DNA of 64,000 nt from Pithys albifrons albifrons (Eukaryota > Chordata > Aves > Passeriformes > Thamnophilidae). The notes under the pieces were generated by a model, which saw only the letters and a program-made list of their open reading frames with translations, searched no databases and was not told the origin of the DNA. The stretch lies in assembly GCF_047495875.1 (NCBI RefSeq), contig NC_092461.1, forward strand, positions 63,662,299 through 63,726,298, in the 5' to 3' direction. Positions 35,092 through 46,400 of this stretch are shown here, one piece after another (positions within the stretch are counted from its first letter, which is position 1; the number at the start of each line of letters is the position of its first letter). The position numbers and the translations under genes are program-made.

Positions 35092-35942
35092 AACTGGGAT
35101 AGACTGTTAGAGTGGCTGCATTTAAAGCACACAGGAGCACAAGACCTTTACAGAGAAGCAGGAAGCAGGGGATGGCCGGTCACAAGAGAGATGTGCCGCA
35201 GCTGCATATCCTCATGTGAGCAGTGCAGAACCCGACTTGAGCGTCACCCTTTAGGACAACCCCCGTTACATATAAGAGACAAAAAAGGTCTATGGGACAC
35301 ATGGCAAATAGACTATATTGGTCCCTTTAGAAAATCTGAGGGAAAACAGTATGTGTTAGTAGGAGTAGAAGTTAGGTCAGGATTGGTGCAACCAGAAGCT
35401 TTCCCTCGAGCAACCAGTACAAACACTCTGGAAGCTCTTAAAATGTGGTTCAGTTTTTTCCCAAAACCTGTATCTATCCAATCAGATAACGGGTCACACT
35501 TCACAGCTGCTATTGTCCAGGAGTGGGCCAAGGAAGAAGGAATCCAGTGGATATTCCACACACCTTATTATCCACAAGCAAATGGCATAGTGGAGAGAAC
35601 AAATGGCCTGCTAAAACGATTTCTAAAACCTCAAAACCCAATTGGACTGAACGACTCTGTGATGCTGTAAAAGTAATAAATGACAGATGGGGGGTAAATG
35701 GTTGTCCCAGACTCACAGCTTTTTATCCACAGCCTCCCTCTCTGCTACCAGCAACATCAAAACCTGAGAGTAATCAAAAACCCTCTCACCTTCCTGGACA
35801 GCCTGTATTAGTAGAACTGCCTACCGTGGGAGCTGTACCGATGGCACTAGACACACCCTTGAACATGTACTCCTGGAAAGCTAAAGATGCTTATGGCAAA
35901 GAACACCAAATAAGCTCGCGATGGATTGTTCCTACATTTTAA
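35092..35942 (+). pseudogene. pol: Integrase, frameshifted (ERV)
   Basis: It follows RNase H in the same frame after the TAG. The zinc-binding part has two His (WLHLKH) and a CRSC pair. The catalytic core is complete, with Asp at 35311, Asp at 35485 and Glu at 35593 and exactly 35 residues between the last two (D,D-35-E). Between about 35600 and 35668 the frame shifts; the first frame stops at 35668. The C-terminal domain (VNGCPRLTAFYP to SRWIVPTF) continues in the other frame to 35942. Confidence 0.85.
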
Positions 35943-35971
35943 TGTTAGCCCTAAAAAGGGGCTAGACAGAC

Positions 35972-35991
35972 TTTTCTTTTTTCTTTTACAG
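35972..35991 (+). promoter_or_regulatory. Probable env splice acceptor
   Basis: A strong polypyrimidine tract ends in TTTTACAG at 35991, 37 bases before the env ATG and just after the integrase stop. This is where subgenomic env mRNA of retroviruses is usually joined. Confidence 0.6.
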
Positions 35992-36028
35992 GTAACTGTT
36001 CAACAAAAAAAATCTTTCAGAACGGTGA

Positions 36029-37991
36029 ATGAAAGAACCTCAGATTTGGACTATGTTTCAGTTTATGGGTAACTGTAGTTATAAGTTGTTAGTTGTGTTT
36101 GTATGGTTATTTACCTTGTATGTATGCTCATCAGAACTAACTGTTAAAGGTGAAAATCAGAGAAATCTTGCCTGGGAACTAATCAAAGGGTTTGCAAAAA
36201 TATGGAATCATACTGATCAAGGTATTTGTATCACTTTACCTGAATCTACTGAACAAGGATTGTGGTTTTTTATGATACCATTGAACTTATCTTTTGTTTT
36301 TAACATGACAAGTGTGACAGCCCCTTTATCCCTATCTGAGCAGTGGACAAACAAGACCAATGGAGCTCAAATACTCTGGAAAGGTATTCCTATAGTGCAT
36401 GACCTATACCAAACTTATATCCCACCTCCTAATATAACTCTTAACTGGTTGTCACACAGCAAATATTGCAAAACTAATCGTCCAGAAGTAAATGTAACTA
36501 TCTTATCTCAAATTGAATCCCCTCACCCATCTATTAAATCAAGTAAAGGTGAATTTAAACCTGGAACAATAACTTTTGAGGAATACAGTGCTAGACAACC
36601 CTGCCTTGTTTATTCATGGGATCCCCTCTTTGACCCCTTATACATGCCAGATGTATATGAAAGTAAGTATGCCACAATTTTTAGTCCCTCCTGGTGTGTA
36701 CAACTCCCTAATATAACAAATATAACCCCAACTGACCGAAAAAACTTAATGTGGGCATGGTCTGTACAACAATTTCTTAAATCCAAATTTAAAGAACCCA
36801 AATTTACTGTGTCTCAAGTAGAAGACAGTCCTCTATTCAATTGCTCAAAGGTTATAACATGCAAAGAAGGACCAGGAGATCCCCCAGAAACCTGGTTTAT
36901 GCTTAGAATTAGAACATTAATAAGAGACGTGTACTTGTTGGAGATACCCCTCTAAAGGCTGGAAAAATCAGGATGAATCCTGTAACTCAACCTCCAAATA
37001 TCTCCTTAATCACTGTGGTATTCCCTATACTCACTACCCAATCCATGGTACTCCAATAAATACTAAACCTAAAATCACCATCCTTAATCATGTGGACAAT
37101 ACTGATTGTAAAACTGCAAAATATATAGCCCCTCTGGGAATGGCCTGGGGGTGCTCTGATAGAAAATTTTATTCGCATTTGTCACTACAGCAGCATGCTG
37201 GGCTTAGGTGTGGACCGGGAATTCCCTCTCTCTGCCCCAGACGTGTCTTTACTTTTGCTAAAGAGTTTAAAGAACGTCACCAACGCAGTGTTATTCCCTC
37301 TCCAAAAGCAACACAAAGACCACAATGGGCAATTAAAGGAATTGACTTTCCAGATTATTATACAACTGGACAAAAAGCCTCCCTTTTTCTTGAAAATTTC
37401 TTTACCCCCTTTGTCACCTTAAAAAGACACCAATTTATATTAGAAGATATTACCTGGCAATTAAGTGTTTTAAGCAATTAGAAACAGCATGCTTTTGGAG
37501 AATTAAACACTCAAGTCCAGCAAACTTCTAAGATGCCATTGCAAAACCGATTAGCATTAGATACATTACTGTTAAAAGAACAAGGTGTATGTGGAATGTT
37601 AAATTTGTCAGAAACTGAATGCTGTATAACAATTTATAATGCTTCAACCTCCATTGAAGAAGCACGAAGCACAATGAGAGAAATAAGTAATCACACTAGA
37701 AATTTGTTTTATGCAATGCAACCACATGAAGTGTTTAGTGAATCGTGGTTTACTAACATCCTGGACTCTTTTGGACTCACGGGATGGGGAAAATGGATTA
37801 TACAAATTGGAATAGCAATTGTCATTGGAATTGTATTCTTAATTATTGGCATTGGCCTAGTTAAATGCATGATCAATCATTTGCTTATTTCATTCTCTCC
37901 CTCTGTCCGCTATATTCATATTACCACCACTGAGGAAAGCTACACTGATGTGCCGAAGAACAATGTCGAATCATCGGGGTGGGATATGTAG
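36029..37991 (+). pseudogene. env: Env, broken (ERV)
   Basis: The surface part is open from the ATG at 36029 to 36955 (308 codons). It has a hydrophobic signal segment at about residues 16-34 and many NxT/NxS sites. The frame then shifts. The second piece is read in another frame to a TAG at 37479, with a possible R-x-x-R cleavage site near 37280. The third piece, 37533-37991 in that same frame, holds the LQNR motif, a Cys and later Cys-Cys pair spaced by nine residues, and a membrane span at about 37785-37880. The stop TAG overlaps the first bases of the 3' LTR. At least one frameshift and one stop inactivate it. Confidence 0.82.
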
Positions 37992-38190
37992 CGTGTAAAC
38001 AAGTCAAAAATATGTTTCTCCATTGTTTTCTGCCTCTCAATACATTCTGCTAACATTGCTATGTCAGCTTTAGTGGAAAAGCTTTCTCAAGGAAATACTT
38101 CCTGCCAGAAAATCCTGCTTTTGTGGTCAGTTTCCCACATCTGGACCTGACTACGTGCCAAAAAACATGTGTAGAGATTGGGAAAGCATT

Positions 38191-38197
38191 ATAAAAA
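38191..38197 (+). promoter_or_regulatory. LTR promoter TATA box
   Basis: TATAAAA lies about 205 bp into the 3' LTR and about 260 bp before the AATAAA, the expected U3/R arrangement. Transcription from it would run toward the CSPP1 3' end, antisense to that gene. Confidence 0.65.
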
Positions 38198-38457
38198 CCT
38201 GAAGATGAATTCAGAAGTTGGAGGAACAAGAGACAAGGAGAAACTAGGAAGCCTCGCCTAGTCTTCTTCTGATCTCTCCTCTCAGCTCGTCTTGCCTTTC
38301 TTCCAACACCACCAGCCGTCATCTGACTCGAAGGAGAGACTGCTTGTCAGCCTGGAGAGAGGGCATTGGCCTAGAGCGAGACTGCTTGCCAGCTTGAATA
38401 GTCTGTGACTCTCTGTGGAGGTATATCCTTTCTCTGAATTTTTCTCTTACAGGCTAA

Positions 38458-38463
38458 AATAAA
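38458..38463 (+). terminator. LTR polyadenylation signal AATAAA
   Basis: A canonical hexamer with a CA and T-rich sequence within 25 bases. There is no counterpart in the left LTR, which begins downstream of this point. Confidence 0.65.
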
Positions 38464-38871
38464 GCACCCTCTTTTGCAGCTACCCCAGAAGCCAGCCGGT
38501 CCGGTCGTGAGGGGAAATAACTGCATTTTGCATTTCAAAGACTCACCATCCTCTTGCAGCCAAGAGATAACATCCTGGCAGAAACAGAGAGAGCATCTGC
38601 ATCCCCCCCCTTCCTCTCAGTTACATCGATAAGGCACTCAAGTAGTTTTTCATGGTGGTATCTTTTCTCTGCTTCTATACATAATCTTAAGCATTTTTCC
38701 TAACTTTTCTTATTTTTCCTCTTTTCCTTTCGCATCTCTCTCGCAATCAATTAATAAAAATCAGGTTTTGGTATTTACAGATAACTTGTTTGAGTTTTAA
38801 TTTTGCTCAAGAGAATGATTCGAACTTGTAGTTCAATCTGCATCAAAAATTAAGCAGATCTGAACGTCACA

Positions 38872-38876
38872 AGGGG
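38872..38876. repeat. Right target-site duplication AGGGG
   Basis: Identical to 30368-30372 and directly following the CACA end of the 3' LTR. Confidence 0.85.
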
Positions 38877-39634
38877 TTGGGGCCTTGAACTGGAGGAAAG
38901 GAATCCTGTGGTGTGCTGTGGCATTTAAAAAAACTTCCATCAGTGAAATGACGATGGTTTCTTAGGGTAACAATGACTTTATGCTTCTTTTGGTGATAAA
39001 ACTTGTATCCCACTTGCTCCAGCCCAGGTCTTTGATTACAGTAAAGCCTCTGTATGAATGGCCAATGCTGTCACACACAATGAACATCATGAGCCTTTTC
39101 ACTGCTGAGCCAGAGATTCAGGGTAAGAATTAGCCAGATCTGACAAGTCCTCTCTGGGAAAGAACATGCAAAACCCCTGAAGAAGCTGAGCACAAGGTTG
39201 AAGTACATCTCTCTGTGCAAGCACTGCTGTCATTGGGGACCTACTGTGGCCTTCAAGCAGATTTACAAGAGCTTTAAAGTGACATTTAGTAAAATTAAAT
39301 TAAAGATACTTTTACAAATTCATTGTTTTCATCAGTGGGATTTTGTTTTCCCTGCTGGTTAAGCTTTGGCCTCTGGGTGGGAATTTCCTAACCAAGAGGA
39401 AGGTCACAGCCTTACCCTTTGTTCATCTTGGTGTTTCAGTTCACTGAACTCCCAAAATTTTACTTCCATCTACATGTCCTTGTTAAAGCTCTGTGCTTTT
39501 AATCTACAAATTTTCCATGTTTTCCTGTTTCTTTGAAGACAGCCTTCACGTACCAGTTTGTTCATGAGGAAATGTAAGCTGAAGCAAATGATAATAAAAT
39601 TGGAGTCTGCTTTCACAGTTCTTGTAACAAAAAT
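38877..39634. other. Intergenic stretch between the provirus and CSPP1
   Basis: About 760 bp with no gene or recognisable repeat. It probably includes downstream elements of the CSPP1 polyadenylation region. Confidence 0.55.
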
Positions 39635-40202
39635 AATTTTAGTAACAAAATACTTTATTAACTCTTCAATCAGAAACATAAATATTTCTATTTGCAGCAC
39701 ATAAGTCAGGGAATGTACGACACATTGCTAATAATTTTTTTTCATTAAAGTGTTTGCTGCACTTTCATGCACAATATATGAAAAGCAAAGGTCCCTCTCA
39801 GAGTTATTTTACTCTTCTGGTAAAAAGCTAACGCCTCTCTGCTGTTGGGTTACTCCAGTTCCACACAGTTTGGGAGCTTGACTATAAAGCTAAAAAATAA
39901 CTCTGATTTCATACCAAATTCACACACACACCCCACACTCCATGTTTATGTCAAGTCCAGCTTTGAGGTTGAAACAAAGTTGTATAAAAAGTGCAAAAAC
40001 TGCCAAGCTCTTCCTCCCAAGTCCTGGAATAGAAAACATCCCTGTGCTACATCTCTGTTGCACTGCAGTGTCTGATTCTGTATTATTGCTATGTTAAATT
40101 ACACACACACCCCACACTCTGTACATGGAAGAGGCCCTGGAAAGTGCAGTAGTGCTGGGGGGTCCCTCGGCTGCGAGGCACAGCCAGTTCCTGCAGCCGG
40201 AG
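39635..40202 (-). other. CSPP1: CSPP1 3' UTR
   Basis: About 570 bp run from the TGA to just past the nearest AATAAA on the minus strand. It holds two similar short CA-rich tracts near 39922-39940 and 40103-40119. The cleavage site is inferred. Confidence 0.6.
39654..39659 (-). terminator. CSPP1: CSPP1 polyadenylation signal AATAAA
   Basis: TTTATT on the plus strand, about 545 bases past the stop codon and the first canonical signal I noticed in that direction. Confidence 0.6.
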
Positions 40203-40429
40203 TCAGCCGTGCGCGGTGGAGAGCCCTTGCCAACCGCGTGGCAGCGCCTTCTCCGGAGACAGCTCTGCCGGGCTGGACTCCTCCGCCACCAACCTCTGGA
40301 GTGGGTCGGACGTTCCTGGTCGCAGCCAGGGCTCTGTTGCGATGGTGTCAACAGAACTGGGGCGTCTGCCTGTGTGGGATGGAGGGCGCTTCAGGAGGTC
40401 ATCCATGTCTCCCAAGGAAATGCTATCAC
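40203..40429 (-). CDS. CSPP1: CSPP1 last coding exon
   Basis: It encodes [20 protein letters not shown] through [14 protein letters not shown] to the terminal [10 protein letters not shown] and a TGA at 40203-40205. It is locally GC- and CpG-rich compared with the surroundings. An antisense open frame of 182 codons (40091-40639, +) across this exon is a shadow of it. Confidence 0.92.
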
Positions 40430-43400
40430 CTGGGAGAGGAGAGCAACACACATGATAAAGAGGACAGAGGTTTATCACATCATACCATAACACTGGACAG
40501 GCTTATAACTGTCAGCAAAAAGTGCATAAATAATGCTTTTAAATCACATTTGTTTTTACTTAACACAGATTTGTTGATGTTCTGGGGAGCTGGGCCCCAA
40601 CAGTTCCACACCCCCACTGCCAGATCAACAAGGGGGTGATACAGGCAAAGGGAGGTGGACTTGAGAGATGGTTCTGCCTTCCCAAAACCTCCCATTATGG
40701 GCAGAAGTCAAATCTGTCAGTGCATATATGCCTGAAAAAATGGATGTAAAAATAAGGCCATTAATTACAGTGCCATGGCCTGACACTTTTGTATATATGT
40801 CTCTTACTCAGCAGAGAACTCAGACAGAATTATTTTATCATGGGTTAACAGTGTAAACACAAGTGAGCGTATCATAGTCCAGCACAGCTCATAACCTCAA
40901 TGCAATGTCACTCTGAAACTGGATAAATTCTGATCTTCCAGCTACAAAACAAACCCCAACAAACAGAAACTAGAACTGCCTTGCCTCTGAATTTGGGGTT
41001 ATCCCTCTCAATGCTACTCTTGTTTCAATCATACATACCTAACTCTTTAAACCAATAGTTCTTAGTGTGGATTAGCAAACAACATGAATTTTTACTAAAT
41101 TTCTCTGCACTGTTCATTTTTTGGTTTAACAACACTTTACATATATAAACCAAAAAATTACACAACCCTCAGGCACACACCTAGAACAACTGAAAATTGC
41201 AATGTTTTCCCTTTTAAAGCCAAGTCACATAAATGAAGGGGTCTGGCTTCATGGTGTGTGTTTAAGAGGGGCAGAAAAATATTTAGAGACTCTGACTCAG
41301 GAAAAAGATTACAAAATTTTTGCAGAAACATCCTAGTTTCATCAAAATGTAACAGAATGGTGTATTGTTTACTGATGAAATAATTCACTTTGACAATTCA
41401 TGTCGTGCCAGTAAAGTATTTAGATGCTTTTCCCAAATTTAAGGCTTTTATTCTGGAAAATATGTTGACTTTTGAAATTTCGATTTTAAACTAAAATTTC
41501 TCTGAAGCTTCTCCTTAAACCTTGAAAGCTGATGGTTTAAACATGGGCATGAGAGCACAGGTCCTGCAGAAGCAGCAGGGAGGGTGAAGGGAAGGCCAGA
41601 AACTGCACAGCCCCACATACACTGTGAGCAAAGGCTGTTTTTCTCTTCACGCCCAGGGTTGGATTTCAGGTTCCAAAACAAAATGCCAATTACTTTCTGT
41701 TCCAAAAGAACTTGGCAGCAAATCATTAGTTCTGTCACATCATAAAGACAGTGATTTGATCATCCTCCAAGCCTTCCTCGTCTGGTTAAAACAAAACCTG
41801 TCTGTAACATCAGAAGTGAGAGCAGACCTCCCTCTCTCTGTGCTAAAAGGTGGGAAAGTGAATCTCTCTGTCTCCTAAATCCTGGGTCAGATGAACTCCC
41901 CTGTGGGTTGGAACCAGAGTTTTTACATACTTAGGTTATGGTGGGGTTAAAAACAGCACATGGCAGAAAAGTAATACCTAAAGAAAATTAAATTTCTCTT
42001 TGCTTACTGAAGATACTTAGAGACAATAAAAATAAGGTAACATATTTGTTTAGAGACAAACTGTGGACATCCAGGCCACAAGGCTGCATTTCCCCATGCT
42101 AAACTATTACTGCCCTTAAAGACAAAGCCTTTAGATCTTTCCAGATGTCAGATGCAGGAACAACTGCTATGCCACAACATTTATCAGACTCACTTGGTGC
42201 TGCTTTTAGAAAGCAGCACAGATCAGCTACAGTGCAAAACTTGCTTCATCATAAATTTCAACACTTTATGTACTCCATAAAAACCTGTCCTTAATTGGGA
42301 CACATATAAAGAATTTTCTTTGGAGCTGCCACTTGATAGTTCAGTTTGTATCTGCAGGCTGAGCATAAGCAGAGCTCTTCCTTTGCATGGACTACTGATT
42401 TAGAAACTGAGTGGCATCTGGACTCCTCCAAAACACCAACTGCAGCACATCCCACCCCTCAGTGAGAACAAACTCCTTCAGCAACCTCGAGTGGACACCA
42501 GTGTTTGTCTCCTGCCTGCTTGCACTTACCAGAAACTAGTGCTGCTGCCTGCTGGAGATCATTGCAGGCTCCAGCATTCCTTTACTTAAAGGCACAGAGG
42601 AATGCCAAAAAAGACTCAAACAATTTAGGCAACTTCTCTTACATATAGCAAGATCTCAGCCACATACCTAATGTGCCCAAATCAGTGAGAATTTCCTCTT
42701 CTGTATCTGAGCCTGCTCTTGTTTATGAAGTTTGGGACATGCACACCCTGCTCTCCGGAGAAGTATCTGCTGGCTGAGAGAGACTCTGTTGCCTGAAGTA
42801 TTCACCAAGTCTATGTTGATGGGAATAGCTTTTTTTTGAATGGGTAAAAACAGCAGAGGAGGCCTGGCTCCTTTTTTCTAAGTTTCCAATTAAGAAAACA
42901 ATACTAGCGTGGCTTTAACAATTCCCACATCAGCCCCACAGGGGTAAGTGAACTGCTGTGGACTAAGTCTCCTTACTGAGCCAACAGGATCAGCATTTAG
43001 AATGTATCAAGCCTGTAAACTGCCATCTCTGGTCATTTAAAGGGAAGATACCCAGTTACATTTCCTTACTTATGTATTTGACAGATTTGTTTTCTCCCAC
43101 CAGTGTCTCTGAGGGTGGAGGAGACATAACAGTCCTGGGTGCTGGGAAAGCAAGAGGATGCCAGAGGGGTTCTGTCAAACTGTTGTGGAAAAGGAATAAA
43201 ACCACTTGGCTTCACTCATGTTTTCTGTAATGTCCCTGAGCATGAGGAGGGAACAGGAGGGCAGGCAGCAATGCAGCCTGAATGGCCACAGCTGAGCAAG
43301 AGGATCTTGCTACTTTTCCAAGAGGCACATGTGCTAAGGATGAGTGATGGTCCCCATGTGTTCCAAAAAACAAGCTACATACATATATGTAAATATACAC

Positions 43401-46400
43401 ACATATATAAAAAGTATATACTAAAGGCTGAAGCTCTGGAGACCACGAAAAACAGAAGGCAAACAAAATAACCAGTGTAGTTCATAGGATATGAGGTGAA
43501 ATTATAAAAGAGGTAAGATAATAAGCACAGAGAAGTAAAAGAAGTTTACATAGCAAAAATACCTGGGTGGAGTAAAATTAGGAAAGCATTTATTTAGGTT
43601 ATAGAAAAAAATGAATATGAATGGAGGGGTTTTTGTGACTTAAAAATCACAGAGAGATGGTTAAAAAAAAACAAAAAAAGGATGAAGTGCTTGTAAGAGT
43701 ACCCATAGCAACAGAATCAAAAATACTCCAGCATCTGTACTCTCATTAAGTTTATACAAAGGATACTGATACTGGAATTGCCTATACAGCATAGCAACCA
43801 CCTCCTAAAAAAAGGGAGATTTCAGACTCATATGAAAGAATCTGGCCCATAATCCACATGAGAAATTAAAGGCCATTAATGGTTGCCATGATCAGTACTT
43901 CATAAACAAAGGGGATCTGGATCAGGCAGTCGGCCTATGGAGAAGCTCCAAAACAACTCGCAGTCTGATGTATTATATGATCACAAGAAACATGGGATGA
44001 ATTCAAGTGTGTGTCCAGTGAAAGAGGTATCCATATCAACCTCAAACACTGAACACTCATACCAACAAACCACTAGAAAACTACATTAACTAGAAACTGA
44101 AGTACTTCATCAGACACAATTTTCTGACATATCTTCATGCTGGTTGTACCACAGACATCTGATTCCTAGGAATGCCAATAAACTCACACAGCACCTCATC
44201 ACCATCACTCAGGCGTTTCATTTCTTTCCATTAATATTGCAGTAGTGCAGCTGGATATCCCCATCCTGCTGCCAGCAGTGACACATTGCAGTGGGACAGA
44301 CAGGACAAGTATGACTGGCTGATCACACAGGAATTAGAGTATCTTTTTCTACTACTCTCCTCTAAACTTACTCTTAAAAGAGTTGTGTTGAAGTTTGCTG
44401 GGGAACCCCTTGCAGCAGCTACAGAGCTCTATAAATAATTCCAATGTTTGGTCCAGTTGCTCACTGTTGTACTATATGCAGCCTGTTATTATTTGTTTCT
44501 TTAATTATTGCAGGTAATTAGTAATCGCTACATTATCCCTACTACACAGAGCATACCTAAGTAAGCAGATTTCTGCTGGAGCTCAGTCAGTCTGTGCAAT
44601 CGTTCTTCATTCTTGCCTTTCAGCTGATCAGCATCGAGGCTGAAGTTTGAATGCACACGAAGGCTGTCAGGCTGCAGCAGCAGCGTCTGGCCTGCTGGAA
44701 CATCCTCCTGCAGAAAAGCAAAAAAGGCACAGTTCCTTCAGTTAAACAGCAACCTTTTTAAAAGAGACATAGCTACACATGTACTCTCTCTGGATCTGTA
44801 ACACCAAGTCACTACAGAACAGAACTACACAACTGTCTGACATTAGATCTGTGGTGCACCTTCCCATTTAAGCCAATCCAGTTGTCATACGTACAGCACA
44901 CTCCAAAGCTCTCTGCTTTATTCGTCTCCTCTCCCTTGCAGAAGATGGAAGCTGTGGTAATAAATTAACTTCTTCTAAGGCAGGAAATGTTTCCCCATTA
45001 GCACCTGGAAAAACAGGTAAAATAATTTTCAAAGAAATTAAAATACCAGAAATTGTTCAAACTTGCTTATGTTTGAAATGAGCCGATACATTGTACTTGA
45101 CTTCATCATAGGAATCCAAGGAATGTATTCATTAGGACATCTTGCACAAGGCCAGTGATAATTCAGACTCAGACAAAAGAACAAGATACCACAATGACAG
45201 GAAGGGACGAACTTCAAGCACAGGCCAGAAATATTCTGAGATAAACCTGGAACAGGTGGTTCAGAGAGGTTGTGGACTCCCCATCCCTGGAAGTGTTCAA
45301 GGCCAGGCTGGATGGGGCTTTTGGCAACCTGGTCTAGTGCAAGGTGTCCCTGCCCATGGCAGGGGGGTTGGAACGAGATGATGTTTAAGGCCCCATTCTG
45401 TGATTCTAAGACATATATCAGGATAAGGCATTTCACATCCTGCAATTCACCACCCACCTCACTTCATCAAATCTTGTTTACACCTAGACCTTTACATAAA
45501 ATGCATATTCAAACAAGTGTGGTATCTCTGCTTGAAACAGAAAACCAGGCTAATCAGTCATAAAAAGATACAATCATGTAATAAATTATGTATGCAAATA
45601 TGTTATGTAGAATATATAATAACATTACATAGAAAGATAATGTTACATTGAATATGGTAACACAAATCTATGTATTCATCACACAGCCTTGGTCATATGT
45701 CAGCCTTGCATGTAATAAACTGTCAGAATCTGTTCATACAAAAATAAATGACTAATTTTTTTGATCCTACCTGTATCATATTACAGCTGGGGGAGCGTAA
45801 TCTGTTTTTATAATATAAATGAACCCTAACCTGATGCCTCTGCTTTACATTTGTTTTGTCTATTTCCCCTTCTGCTGATTCTGAAAACTGTTTTAAATAC
45901 AAACTGTTCAAACAGGTTTGGGTTTTTTCCTCCAGGACCAGTAACCAGTGCTTGGGGGCTGGTTTATGACTTTGCTGCTGATGGTGCAAACAGTGGGCTC
46001 TGATTCCTGGTTCAGGCCCTCTGGCACCTTCAGGAACTGAGGCTCTCAGGAAAAGAAACAACTCTGCTCAGCAAAACCAGTACAGAATCCACTATCACCA
46101 ACAACTCTTTGTGAAACAAATTCACCTTTTGGAAAGGTGCTTAGTCTAGTATGACACATTAAGTAAAAGAATTAAGAAGAAAGACGTGTGTAAATTCTAA
46201 AAGTAACAATTAAACAATTATTTTGGTTGAAAAATAAAACACCCAGGTTTGAAAAATAAATTTGATTGATATCGAACAAATTCAGGGCAATGAAGAGATA
46301 TTTTCTAAAATTCTTTTGTATTACCAATAGGTTTTTCCTTAAAAATTAAAATTTTATTCTCTTCTCTGCCTCCCCAGTTTCACCAAAGGTACTTATGCTC

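Larger units (their letters stand above)
30373..38871 (+). mobile_element. Endogenous retrovirus, tRNA-Ser primed, near full length
   Basis: An 8.5-kb provirus inserted between ARFGEF1 and CSPP1. It is bounded by TG…CA and a perfect AGGGG duplication. Order: aberrant 5' end (inverted U5 tip plus U5), primer binding site, repeated leader, gag, protease/RT/RNase H/integrase, env, full 3' LTR. Pol (FIDDILVGG active site, LPQGFKHSPT, ERV-L-like connection region), the Ser-tRNA site and the 5-bp duplication point to class III, spuma-related ERVs. The env transmembrane part looks gammaretroviral (LQNR motif). Pro, pol and env contain stops, frameshifts and a deletion, so no infectious product is expected. 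The two U5 copies are about 99% identical, which implies a recent insertion. Confidence 0.93.
37987..38871 (+). repeat. Complete 3' LTR (885 bp)
   Basis: It starts TGTAGCG right after a purine-rich tract (GGGGTGGGATA) and ends CGTCACA before AGGGG. U3 holds a TATA box, and a canonical AATAAA at 38458-38463 marks the R end. U5 is then about 390 bp long with a second AATAAA at 38753-38758. The left boundary is inferred from the TGT start, the imperfect match of TGTAGCG to the inverted end and the polypurine tract. Confidence 0.8.

Noticed and set aside
40091..40639. 182-codon plus-strand open frame
   Set aside because: It is antisense to the last CSPP1 exon, whose GC-rich sequence depletes stops; the minus-strand frame matches CSPP1 and joins by splice sites.
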